DNA from: an uncultured Pseudogracilibacillus sp.
Lineage (GTDB): Bacteria; Bacillota; Bacilli; Bacillales; Amphibacillaceae
DNA length: 23,702 nt
Reading direction: 5' to 3'
Assembly: GCA_937960785.1 (NCBI GenBank)
Contig: CALGOZ010000032.1
Coordinates: 1-23,702, forward strand
Made by a program: the position numbers and the translations under genes. The notes under the pieces were generated by a model. The model was given only the letters and a program-made list of their open reading frames with translations, was not told the DNA's origin and did not search any database. Below are positions 7,269 to 14,050 of this stretch, one piece after another. Each line of letters begins with the position of its first letter. The stretch's first letter is position 1.

Positions 7269-7297
7269 ATTATACATGAAAGGAACTAGCGCGACAA
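7269..7297 (-). promoter_or_regulatory. SigA-type promoter of rapZ-glmR-whiA(-crh)
   Basis: On the minus strand, TTGTCG (7297-7292), a 17-base spacer and TATAAT (7274-7269) form a good promoter about 70 bases before the rapZ start. It lies just past the trxB terminator, so the operon starts here and not at trxB. Confidence 0.75.
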
Positions 7298-7301
7298 AAT
7301 T

Positions 7302-7346
7302 AAAAAGACTAGTTTGTTCTCGAAAAGCAACGAAAACAAACTAGTC
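7302..7346 (-). terminator. Rho-independent terminator of trxB
   Basis: On the minus strand the arms 7346-7335 and 7318-7307 pair perfectly (12 bp, GACTAGTTTGTT type). Three further pairs around one C-A mismatch extend the stem to an 8-base loop. TTTTTAATTTT follows. It begins 14 bases after the trxB stop. Confidence 0.92.
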
Positions 7347-7360
7347 CTGAGTTTAAAGAT

Positions 7361-8302
7361 TTATTTTACTGTTTCGGGCAAAGTTTCGATATATTTGATA
7401 GCTGTTTCGGCTGCGATACTTCCGTCGCCCGTCGCTGTTACTACTTGACGTAGATCTTTGACACGGATATCTCCTGCAGCAAAAATTCCTGGAATTTCTG
7501 TTTCCATGTTTTCATTGGTAGGAATATACCCTTCATCATCCACAATACCTAAAGACTTGAATGGTTCACTTAATGGTACTGTTCCGATGTAGACGAAGAC
7601 TCCATCCGTTTTAAACTCTGAAGTTTCACCAGTTTTTACATTTTTCAATTGTAAAGTACCGACTTTTCCATCTTCTTCTATAATTTCTTCGACGACAGTA
7701 TCCCAAATAAATTCAATTTTGTCATTTTCAAAAGCACGGTCTTGTAAAATCTTTTGTGCCCGTAATTCGTCACGACGGTGGATAATCGTTACTTTTTTCG
7801 CGAAACGTGTTAAGTACATACCTTCTTCAACAGCTGAGTCTCCACCACCGATTACTGCAATTTCTCTATCTTTAAAAAAGGCCCCGTCACACACAGCGCA
7901 GTATGAAACGCCACGCCCAGTTAGCTCTTCTTCACCAGGAATACCTAGTTTACGATATTCTGCACCAGTTGTAATAATTACGGTTTTTGTACGGTACGTT
8001 TTGTCTCCAGTAATTACCTCTTTGTAATCCCCATGGTCGACAACTTCTTTTACTTCTCCATAAGCATACTGAGCTCCAAACTTTTGTGCGTGTTCAAACA
8101 TTTTGTTCGATAAATCTGGGCCGAGTACACTTTCAAAGCCCGGATAGTTTTCAATTGCTTCTGTATCTGCCATCTGTCCTCCTGGTACACCACGCTCTAA
8201 CATTAACGTATCTAAATTAGCACGAGAAGCATATACAGCAGCAGTCATTCCAGCAGGTCCAGCTCCGATAATAACGACATCATAAAGACGCTTTTCACTC
8301 AT
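7361..8302 (-). CDS. trxB: Thioredoxin-disulfide reductase TrxB
   Basis: This is a cytosolic FAD enzyme that uses NADPH to reduce thioredoxin. The 313-residue product has the FAD-binding GAGPAG at 13-18, the redox-active pair CAVC (Cys135-Cys138), the NADPH-site motif GGGDSAVEE with HRRDELRA following, and the C-terminal FAD motif GIFAAGDI. The start is ATG 8302, seven bases after GGAAG. The frame also contains a TTG at 8308 within that spacing region, which I reject. A 12-bp inverted repeat lies 50-80 bases upstream. The gene ends at its own terminator. In B. subtilis cwlO and yvcI follow trxB; here rapZ follows directly. Confidence 0.97.
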   Translation of the reverse strand: MSEKRLYDVVIIGAGPAGMTAAVYASRANLDTLMLERGVPGGQMADTEAIENYPGFESVLGPDLSNKMFEHAQKFGAQYAYGEVKEVVDHGDYKEVITGDKTYRTKTVIITTGAEYRKLGIPGEEELTGRGVSYCAVCDGAFFKDREIAVIGGGDSAVEEGMYLTRFAKKVTIIHRRDELRAQKILQDRAFENDKIEFIWDTVVEEIIEEDGKVGTLQLKNVKTGETSEFKTDGVFVYIGTVPLSEPFKSLGIVDDEGYIPTNENMETEIPGIFAAGDIRVKDLRQVVTATGDGSIAAETAIKYIETLPETVK

Positions 8303-8351
8303 CTTCAATCTTCCTTTCCCTCTAGTAAAACTTACCTAATCTCTCTCATCA

Positions 8352-8382
8352 ATTGTTCTTATATATAGCTTATAAGAACAAT
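8352..8382. repeat. Perfect 12-bp inverted repeat upstream of trxB
   Basis: ATTGTTCTTATA (8352-8363) and TATAAGAACAAT (8371-8382) are exact complements around a 7-base loop. No T-run follows on either strand, so it is not a normal terminator. It lies 50-80 bases before the trxB start and could be a 5'-leader hairpin or an operator. Function unknown. Confidence 0.6.
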
Positions 8383-8471
8383 ACGAACACGTCTATTTAT
8401 ATGCTCATAATTGAACAAGCCTATATGACGGCTTTCTCTATACCCCCTATTGTATAGAGGTTTGTCTTGTT

Positions 8472-8972
8472 TTATTTCCCATTCCGCTCTTTTTGTGAAA
8501 TTATTCGCATTGGATTTCCACCGACAAAGGCACCAGCGGGTACATTTTTATGAACGAGAGTTGCCGCAGATACGACCGCTCCATCACCGATTGTAACCCC
8601 CGGCAAAATCGTTGAATTCGCTCCGATTAGAACGTTATTGCCTATCTTTACATCCCCTAAACGATACTCGTCAATTAAATACTCATGAGCTAAAATAGTC
8701 GTATTATAACCGATGATTGAATTATCTCCGACTTCTATTCGTTCAGGAAACATAATATCTGGCATTACCATAAAGGCAAAGGAAGTTTTTTTACCTACTT
8801 TCATTTTTAAAAATGTACGGTATAACCAATTTTTAAATCGTAAAGACGGAGCATAGCGAGCAATTTGGATGACGATGACATTTTTAAATACTTTCCAAAA
8901 AGAAACTGTCCGGTATATTTGCCATAAGGAATTAGCTCCCTTAACTGAGTAGCGTTCTGTCTTCCGTCGCAT
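8472..8972 (-). CDS. yvoF: Acyltransferase of the hexapeptide-repeat family (YvoF-like)
   Basis: This 166-residue protein has a left-handed beta-helix C-terminal half: repeated hexapeptides of the type IGDNSI / IGYNTT / IGNNVLIGANSTILPGV / IGDGAVVSA run from about residue 80 to 155. These are typical of maltose/galactoside O-acetyltransferase-like and serine acetyltransferase-like enzymes using acetyl-CoA. The N-terminal 60 residues are basic and partly hydrophobic (FKNVIVIQIARY) but show no clear membrane span. The acceptor is unknown. The ATG overlaps the ppaX stop by one base (TAATG), so translation is coupled. It is the last gene of the hprK-lgt-yvoD-ppaX-yvoF operon, as in B. subtilis. 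Confidence 0.85.
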   Translation of the reverse strand: MRRKTERYSVKGANSLWQIYRTVSFWKVFKNVIVIQIARYAPSLRFKNWLYRTFLKMKVGKKTSFAFMVMPDIMFPERIEVGDNSIIGYNTTILAHEYLIDEYRLGDVKIGNNVLIGANSTILPGVTIGDGAVVSAATLVHKNVPAGAFVGGNPMRIISQKERNGK

Positions 8973-9610
8973 TAGCTTGCACCTACAATCGGTAATAAAT
9001 CAGTCATATCTTGTAACATATAGGTTGGATTATATTGCTTTAAATATTCTTCACCTTTAATACTCCAAGATACGCCGGCAGTTTTTGTACCTGCATGATT
9101 ACCCGATAAAATATCGTGATAATTATCTCCGACCATAATCGCTTCTGCTGGAGGTGTGTTTAATTCTGTTAACGCCTTTACTACCGGTTCTGGATGGGGC
9201 TTTGGATTTATTACATCGTCGATTGTAACAATCGTATCAAAATAAGAACCGATTTTCGTTATTTCCAAACCTTGTTCAACTCCTGCCCGCATTTTAGCCG
9301 ATACGATCGCTAATTGATAGCCGTTTTCTTTTAAAGTTGTTAACGTTTCACGAACATTTGGAAAAAGCTTCACATATTCGTCATGATGCTTCGCATTATG
9401 TTCACGATACGTTCGAATCATTTCATCGGCAAGCTCCGGATTAATATTTGAAAAGGTTTCTCTTAAAGGTGGACCGTTAAATAATAAAATTTCATCTTTC
9501 GTAAAAGAATAACCAAACTTATCAAATGTATATACGAAAGACTTGTAAATTAACTCGTTTGTATCAATTAATGTTCCGTCAAAATCAAACAACACTGTAT
9601 TAATACTCAT
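8972..9610 (-). CDS. ppaX: Pyrophosphatase PpaX
   Basis: This HAD-superfamily phosphatase hydrolyses the pyrophosphate made when HprK dephosphorylates Ser-P HPr or Crh by phosphorolysis. The 212-residue product shows all HAD motifs: DFDGT with nucleophile Asp9 and Asp11, Ser104 in IVSAK, Lys137 in NPKPHPEP, and GDNYHD with Asp162. The length matches the family (about 216). The ATG at 9610 lies inside the end of yvoD (11-base overlap). AAGGAG lies rather far upstream (about 14 bases). Placement in the hprK operon supports PpaX over a generic phosphoglycolate phosphatase, which has similar sequence motifs. Confidence 0.92.
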   Translation of the reverse strand: MSINTVLFDFDGTLIDTNELIYKSFVYTFDKFGYSFTKDEILLFNGPPLRETFSNINPELADEMIRTYREHNAKHHDEYVKLFPNVRETLTTLKENGYQLAIVSAKMRAGVEQGLEITKIGSYFDTIVTIDDVINPKPHPEPVVKALTELNTPPAEAIMVGDNYHDILSGNHAGTKTAGVSWSIKGEEYLKQYNPTYMLQDMTDLLPIVGAS

Positions 9611-10541
9611 ACTTTACATCTCTTCTCCTTTTTTCTACTACTCTAAATCCAAGGGATACGAACCACGTTAACACAATTGCTAATGTCAAGCGAGTAACTA
9701 ATAAAGGCCATACTGGTATACCTAAAGGAATAAAGACAACCGTATCCTCAACGACAGCATGACATGTCACTAAAAAAATTAACGCAAGCATCATATCTTT
9801 ACGGGATACTCCGTCTTCTTCTACCGCCTGAATCATGACCCCAGCACCAAAGGCGAGCCCAATCGTCAAACCAGTAACGAGCGTAAAAGATGTATTTTCT
9901 TTCATGCCGAGAAACCTTGTAAACGGCGCAAACCAGTTCGATAAGCGAGTAAGCCAACCAAGTTCACGTAAAAATTGCATCACAATCATTAACGGTAAAA
10001 TAACAAGCGATAGTTGGATTACAGCTATTGTCGCTGTCTTCAGTCCATGGAGCCCAATGGCAAACCACGTATTAAATTGTTCCTGTGGAGCACTAATTAG
10101 TCCATACTGAGCTAATTCTGAGCCACCACTCCATAGGAGATTAATTACAACCGCAGAAATAATAGCTAGAGCGATACGAATACTAGAAATTAACCACCAA
10201 CTTACACCGACACGAGAAGCTAAAGCTGACTCGATAAATAAGTTGTGAGAAAAGGATAGCATCATCGCCATGATAAAAACTTCTTTTACCGTAAACTCGA
10301 AAGACACAATCGCTCCAATTCCTGCATATAAATTAAGCGCATTACCTAAAACGAGAGGCATCGCTGCCTCTCCAGGTAATCCTAGTAACTTCATTAATGG
10401 TGCAACTAAATCGATAAACCACGGTAATAATGGAGTATGTTGTAAAATAGTTACCGCTATTGTAATTGGAAAAATTATTTTTCCTAATGTCCATGCAAGA
10501 AACAATCCCTCTTTAAGACCGCGTTGTGTGATTTGTAACAA
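9600..10541 (-). CDS. yvoD: Nucleoside-recognition (Gate) domain membrane protein YvoD
   Basis: This 313-residue integral membrane protein has about eight hydrophobic segments and two copies of a Gate/nucleoside-recognition-type module, related to the spore maturation proteins SpmA/SpmB. Its biochemical role is not known; permease or channel activity is suggested only by the family. GLAFGAGVMIQAVEEDGVSRKD marks the second module. The start is TTG 10541, nine bases after GAAGGG. An ATG at 10560 is out of frame. It lies 43 bases after lgt and overlaps ppaX by 11 bases, so it belongs to the hprK operon. The B. subtilis operon has the same order. Confidence 0.82.
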   Translation of the reverse strand: MLQITQRGLKEGLFLAWTLGKIIFPITIAVTILQHTPLLPWFIDLVAPLMKLLGLPGEAAMPLVLGNALNLYAGIGAIVSFEFTVKEVFIMAMMLSFSHNLFIESALASRVGVSWWLISSIRIALAIISAVVINLLWSGGSELAQYGLISAPQEQFNTWFAIGLHGLKTATIAVIQLSLVILPLMIVMQFLRELGWLTRLSNWFAPFTRFLGMKENTSFTLVTGLTIGLAFGAGVMIQAVEEDGVSRKDMMLALIFLVTCHAVVEDTVVFIPLGIPVWPLLVTRLTLAIVLTWFVSLGFRVVEKRRRDVKYEY

Positions 10542-10584
10542 TGAATAAATCCCTTCCCATTCTATTTCTTAACTATTATACTCC

Positions 10585-11403
10585 CTAATCATCATAACGT
10601 TCAGTCACTTCTTTTCCTTTACGATGATAGATAATTAAGCCGATTGCTACAACGATTAATACAATGGATAAAATTTGTGCTTGACGTACAAGTCCAAATA
10701 GCATCAGGCTATCCGTACGTAAACCTTCGATAAAGAAGCGTCCAATCGAATAAAAAATTAAATAACTTAAAAACACTTCGCCCCGTAACGGATTATATTT
10801 ACGTAAGATAAGTAAACCAATAAACACTAGCAAATTCCATACTGACTCATACAAGAAAGTCGGATGGTAAAGGGTACCGTTAATACACATTTGTTCGACG
10901 ATAAAATTAGGCAAGTATTGCATGAAGTTTTCATAGAAGGCTTCAGATACCGGTCCTCCATGGGCTTCCTGATTCATAAAATTACCCCAGCGTCCAATCG
11001 CCTGCCCTAAAATTAAACTCGGCGCTGCAATATCAGCCAATTGCCAAAAAGAAATTTGTTTTACTCGAGAAAACACAATCGCTGTTAGAACAGCACCAAT
11101 TAAAGCCCCGTGGATTGCAATACCGCCTTCCCAAATCGCAAACACTTTCCAAAACGGCTCCCCACGATAACGGTCCCATTCGAAAATAACGTAATAAATA
11201 CGTGCGAAAATGATTGCAATCGGTGCAGCGAAAATTAATAAGTCAGTCGGTATATCCTTTTGCATACCGACTTTTTCTGCTTCTTTCGTTGCTAAATAAA
11301 GTCCGATAAAAATCGCACTCGCAATAATAAGACCATACCAATAAATCGTAAAAGGACCAATTTCAATAAAAACTCTATCTAATGCTTCGCCCTGACAGGT
11401 CAA
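10585..11403 (-). CDS. lgt: Prolipoprotein diacylglyceryl transferase Lgt
   Basis: Lgt transfers diacylglycerol from phosphatidylglycerol to the lipobox cysteine of prolipoproteins in the cytoplasmic membrane; it is the first step of lipoprotein maturation. The product has 272 residues and about seven membrane spans. It has WYGLIIA in the first span, GGIAIHGALIG with His98, and the Lgt signature IGRWGNFMNQEAHGG with Arg138. The start is TTG 11403, nine bases after AGGAG. No ATG lies nearby, and this start gives the normal family N-terminus before the first span. It sits 34 bases after hprK. One likely client is the zinc-binding lipoprotein encoded at 19082-20035. Confidence 0.95.
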   Translation of the reverse strand: MTCQGEALDRVFIEIGPFTIYWYGLIIASAIFIGLYLATKEAEKVGMQKDIPTDLLIFAAPIAIIFARIYYVIFEWDRYRGEPFWKVFAIWEGGIAIHGALIGAVLTAIVFSRVKQISFWQLADIAAPSLILGQAIGRWGNFMNQEAHGGPVSEAFYENFMQYLPNFIVEQMCINGTLYHPTFLYESVWNLLVFIGLLILRKYNPLRGEVFLSYLIFYSIGRFFIEGLRTDSLMLFGLVRQAQILSIVLIVVAIGLIIYHRKGKEVTERYDD

Positions 11404-11437
11404 TGATTACCACTCCTATGGTTCCGTCGATTCCCTA

Positions 11438-12376
11438 TTAAAAGTAATTGTTTTCTCCTTTGCTTTCAATCATCGTTGTTAATTGTTCGGAAAAATCTTC
11501 TGCTGCATTAACACCCATTCGTTTTAGTCGTAAATTCATCGCCGCTACCTCTATAATAACTGCTAAATTTCGTCCAGGACGAACAGGGATCGTTGCTTTC
11601 GGAATTGTCACATCCATAATTGTCATCGTATCCTCTTCAATTCCGAGACGTTCGTATTGTTTGTTTTCATCCCACAACTCTAATTGTATGACGTAGGATA
11701 TTCGCTTATTACGAATAACAGCGCCCGCACCGAACAATGTCATTACATTCAAAATACCTAAACCTCGAATCTCTAACAAATGCTCGATCAAAGGTGGTGC
11801 ATTACCAATTAACGTATCATAATCTTCTTGGCGAATTTCTACACTATCGTCGGCAACGAGTCGGTGACCCCGTTTGACTAATTCTAATGCGGTTTCACTT
11901 TTCCCTACACCACTTTTTCCCATAATTAAAACACCGACACCATAAATATCAACTAAAACCCCATGTACAGCCGTAGTAGGGGCATACTTCGAACCTAAAA
12001 AGTTCGTAATTCGTACAACGACACGATTCGTCGTACGAGGAGACTTTAAAATTGGCACTCCAGCCTCATTTGCCGCTTCAATTAATACATCAGGTATATC
12101 TAACCAATTTGAGACGACAATTCCCGGCGTTACGTCGGTACAGAGTCTTCTAGCTCGGTCATACTGTTCTTCCGGAGATAGACGCAAAAAATAATTCATC
12201 TCCGTTTTACCGATAATTTGAATTCTTTCCTTTGGATAATACTCGAAAAAACCTGTCATTTCGAAACCCGGTCGCGAAATATCATTTGACAAAATCTCGC
12301 GATGGATTCCGTCTGCACCCGCAACGAGCGTTAAGTTAAAGTTGTCTAACAAGTCTTTCGTTCTTACAACAGGCAT
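11438..12376 (-). CDS. hprK: HPr kinase/phosphorylase HprK
   Basis: This bifunctional hexameric sensor enzyme of carbon catabolite control uses ATP or PPi to phosphorylate Ser46 of HPr and Crh and reverses this with Pi, forming PPi. The 312-residue product has an N-terminal regulatory domain (1-125) and a kinase domain with His139, Walker A GKSGVGKS (153-160), DD at 176-177 after RLVA, the HprK signature LLEIRGLGILNV (200-211) and VRPGRN (265-270). The start is ATG 12376, seven bases after GGAGG. The in-frame ATG 12382 lies one base from the ribosome-binding site and ATG 12406 lies upstream of it. This start gives MPVVRTKD, matching known HprK N-termini. It is the first gene of hprK-lgt-yvoD-ppaX-yvoF; its target Crh is at 4025-4285. 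Confidence 0.97.
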   Translation of the reverse strand: MPVVRTKDLLDNFNLTLVAGADGIHREILSNDISRPGFEMTGFFEYYPKERIQIIGKTEMNYFLRLSPEEQYDRARRLCTDVTPGIVVSNWLDIPDVLIEAANEAGVPILKSPRTTNRVVVRITNFLGSKYAPTTAVHGVLVDIYGVGVLIMGKSGVGKSETALELVKRGHRLVADDSVEIRQEDYDTLIGNAPPLIEHLLEIRGLGILNVMTLFGAGAVIRNKRISYVIQLELWDENKQYERLGIEEDTMTIMDVTIPKATIPVRPGRNLAVIIEVAAMNLRLKRMGVNAAEDFSEQLTTMIESKGENNYF

Positions 12377-12771
12377 TGTCATACCTCCAAATTGATTAAT
12401 CCTCATTTTACTAACCTATTTTATTGTAGCAAAAAGTCAACTACTATTATACAGGGAAACGATTAATTTCGCTTTTTAATAATAGTACATCTTTTTTCAA
12501 CGATTTTCTATCGTTAAGCTATAAAAAGGAGATATCGAATTTATTTAATGATATAAGTGCTTTTATTTATATCGATAAAATTAGAGTCAAATTAACCTTT
12601 GCTAATTTGCTTAGAAAAAGCCCGTGATTCTTACATATTCAATAATATATTACTTAGTAATACAACACTTATTATAAAACAGATACCGGTAGTAATCGTA
12701 ACGACTTAAGCTATTATAAAAAACGGTTATGTTTATCATAAATAAACATAACCGGCTTATATGTGAAACTA
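12377..12771. other. Non-coding interval between bshB2 and hprK
   Basis: This 395-base AT-rich stretch has no convincing gene. Its left end carries the hprK leader: on the minus strand TATAAT (12451-12446) lacks a good -35 box, and TTGACT lies just downstream of it without a good -10, so the hprK promoter is uncertain. Its right end holds the bshB2 terminator. Between them are short inverted repeats (AACGAT/ATCGTT in the plus-strand segment near 12500; CAAATTA/TAATTTG near 12590) and two copies of TTAAGCTAT followed by an A-run. I see no T-run terminator or cloverleaf that would support an RNA gene. Confidence 0.45.
12718..12754 (-). terminator. Rho-independent terminator of yojF-bshB2
   Basis: On the minus strand a perfect 13-bp stem (CGGTTATGTTTAT, arms 12754-12742 and 12736-12724) with a 5-base loop is followed directly by TTTTTT. 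It begins 17 bases after the bshB2 stop. Confidence 0.95.
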
Positions 12772-13461
12772 CTAGTCTTCAAACTGCCAAATAAAGAAAC
12801 GTTCCTTCCCAAGACGCTCCTGAAGGCCTTCGATATATTCTGTATCTTCTTCTGATGGTTCTTCTAACTTTTTCAACATTCCTTCTGCTTGGGAACGATG
12901 TTTCAAGATGGCATTAAGTTTGTAATCAAAATCGTCTCCTAAAGGAATGACAACCTCTGGTTCACCCAATACTTCCTCAAAATTGTGCGTAATTGCTGCT
13001 GCCCAAACAGTAGGACGCTCTTTCGGATCCATTCTTCTTACCGCTTCGATTGTCGCTTCTGCTAATGCATCATGATCGGGATGGACACCGTGACCTGGAT
13101 AATGAGTAATCACTAATGAAGGTTTCGGGTTCAAACTATCGAGGGCTTCCTTTACTCTCGTCGCTACTTCATCGAGGGGTTCGAACTCGATTGTTTTATC
13201 GCGAAATCCAAGTAATTTATAATCAATATCTAAGTAACGACACGCTTCTTCTAATTCTTTTTCACGACTTTTTGGCCATGTTTCTCGATTTGCAAAAGGT
13301 GGGGTTCCCATATTACGCCCCATTTCCCCTAATGTACCACAAAGATATGTGACAGGTATATTTTGTGAACGGAACTTCTTGGCTACCCCAGAGGCTCCGA
13401 AAGATTCATCATCCGGATGCGGATATACAACTACTACATGGGTATGATTTTTCACCATCAT
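12772..13461 (-). CDS. bshB2: Bacillithiol biosynthesis deacetylase BshB2
   Basis: This zinc hydrolase of the LmbE/PIG-L family removes the acetyl group from GlcNAc-malate (and may hydrolyse bacillithiol S-conjugates), giving the substrate for BshC in bacillithiol synthesis. The 229-residue product has PHPDDE at residues 14-19 (zinc ligands His15 and Asp18), and HPDH at 127-130 with His130 as third ligand. The start is ATG 13461, six bases after AGAGGAGG; the frame is open further upstream, but the extra ten residues would precede the ribosome-binding site. A second ATG lies one codon on. It is 36 bases downstream of yojF; the two are also neighbours in B. subtilis (yojF-yojG). The YojG length and context favour BshB2 over BshB1. 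Confidence 0.9.
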   Translation of the reverse strand: MMVKNHTHVVVVYPHPDDESFGASGVAKKFRSQNIPVTYLCGTLGEMGRNMGTPPFANRETWPKSREKELEEACRYLDIDYKLLGFRDKTIEFEPLDEVATRVKEALDSLNPKPSLVITHYPGHGVHPDHDALAEATIEAVRRMDPKERPTVWAAAITHNFEEVLGEPEVVIPLGDDFDYKLNAILKHRSQAEGMLKKLEEPSEEDTEYIEGLQERLGKERFFIWQFED

Positions 13462-13497
13462 ATATAACCTCCTCTTTCTACAACTTGACAATACACT

Positions 13498-13845
13498 CTA
13501 TTCAAACGGTGTTTCACTTATTTGTAAAGCAACCATCAGACGCCCATCTGGGTCGTGACCAGCTAAAAGTAACTTTTCTTCGTATAGTTCCCAATCGGTC
13601 AGTCCTTCAGCATAAACCCATCCTAATTCTGTTTTTATACCGACACGATAGCTTTTACCGTCACCTTTTATTACGGCATTTGTATAACGTAATTTCGCAT
13701 TCCGAATATAGGCGCCGACATTTACTCCTTTATTTCCAAAATGGCTCGCATAAGCTCCGTTCGTCGTCTCTAAATGGACGTAGACTTCTTTATTTTTAAA
13801 AGCGTCTAATTGTGATTGCACTTGTTTTGTATCAATTGGCTTCAT
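13498..13845 (-). CDS. yojF: YojF family protein (DUF1806)
   Basis: This is a 115-residue conserved small protein, encoded upstream of bshB2 in Bacillus, with no proven biochemical role. No signal peptide or membrane segment is seen. It appears to be a compact single-domain beta-rich protein with conserved GAYIRNAKLRY and LGWVYAEGLTDWE. The start chosen is ATG 13845, with AAGGTGGG upstream. The frame also reaches GTG 13860, which lies inside that ribosome-binding site, and the ATG gives the B. subtilis length. It is the first gene of the two-gene unit ending at the terminator at 12718-12754. Partnership with BshB2 is inferred from linkage only. Confidence 0.85.
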   Translation of the reverse strand: MKPIDTKQVQSQLDAFKNKEVYVHLETTNGAYASHFGNKGVNVGAYIRNAKLRYTNAVIKGDGKSYRVGIKTELGWVYAEGLTDWELYEEKLLLAGHDPDGRLMVALQISETPFE

Positions 13846-13994
13846 TTCTCTTACACCCACCTTTATACATTCATTTACAATGAAATAAAAAGATTGCTTC
13901 TATCATTGTACGAAATGTTACATCTCAAAGGAAAGTTTATGCTTAATCGACTCACTTTAATAAAATACTTATTTTATTTGGAAACAAAAGACAG

Positions 13995-14035
13995 AAAAAG
14001 GGTACCGATCTCATAATGATCAAAAATACCCTTTT
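13995..14035 (-). terminator. Rho-independent terminator of uvrBA
   Basis: On the minus strand AAAAGGGTA (14035-14027) pairs with TACCCTTTT (14004-13996). A smaller GATC/GATC stem lies inside the loop, and the 3' arm runs into TTTTTCTGTC. It begins 15 bases after the uvrA stop. Confidence 0.85.
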
Positions 14036-14050
14036 ACTGTTATTTATTGA

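Noticed and set aside
8436..8459. 8-bp hairpin CTCTATAC/GTATAGAG followed by a T-rich stretch on the plus strand
   Set aside because: No plus-strand gene ends here, and on the minus strand, where yvoF ends, no T-run follows. Not called as a terminator.
13816..14016. 66-codon plus-strand frame between yojF and uvrA
   Set aside because: No ribosome-binding site, no recognisable product, and it overlaps the yojF leader and the uvrA terminator.
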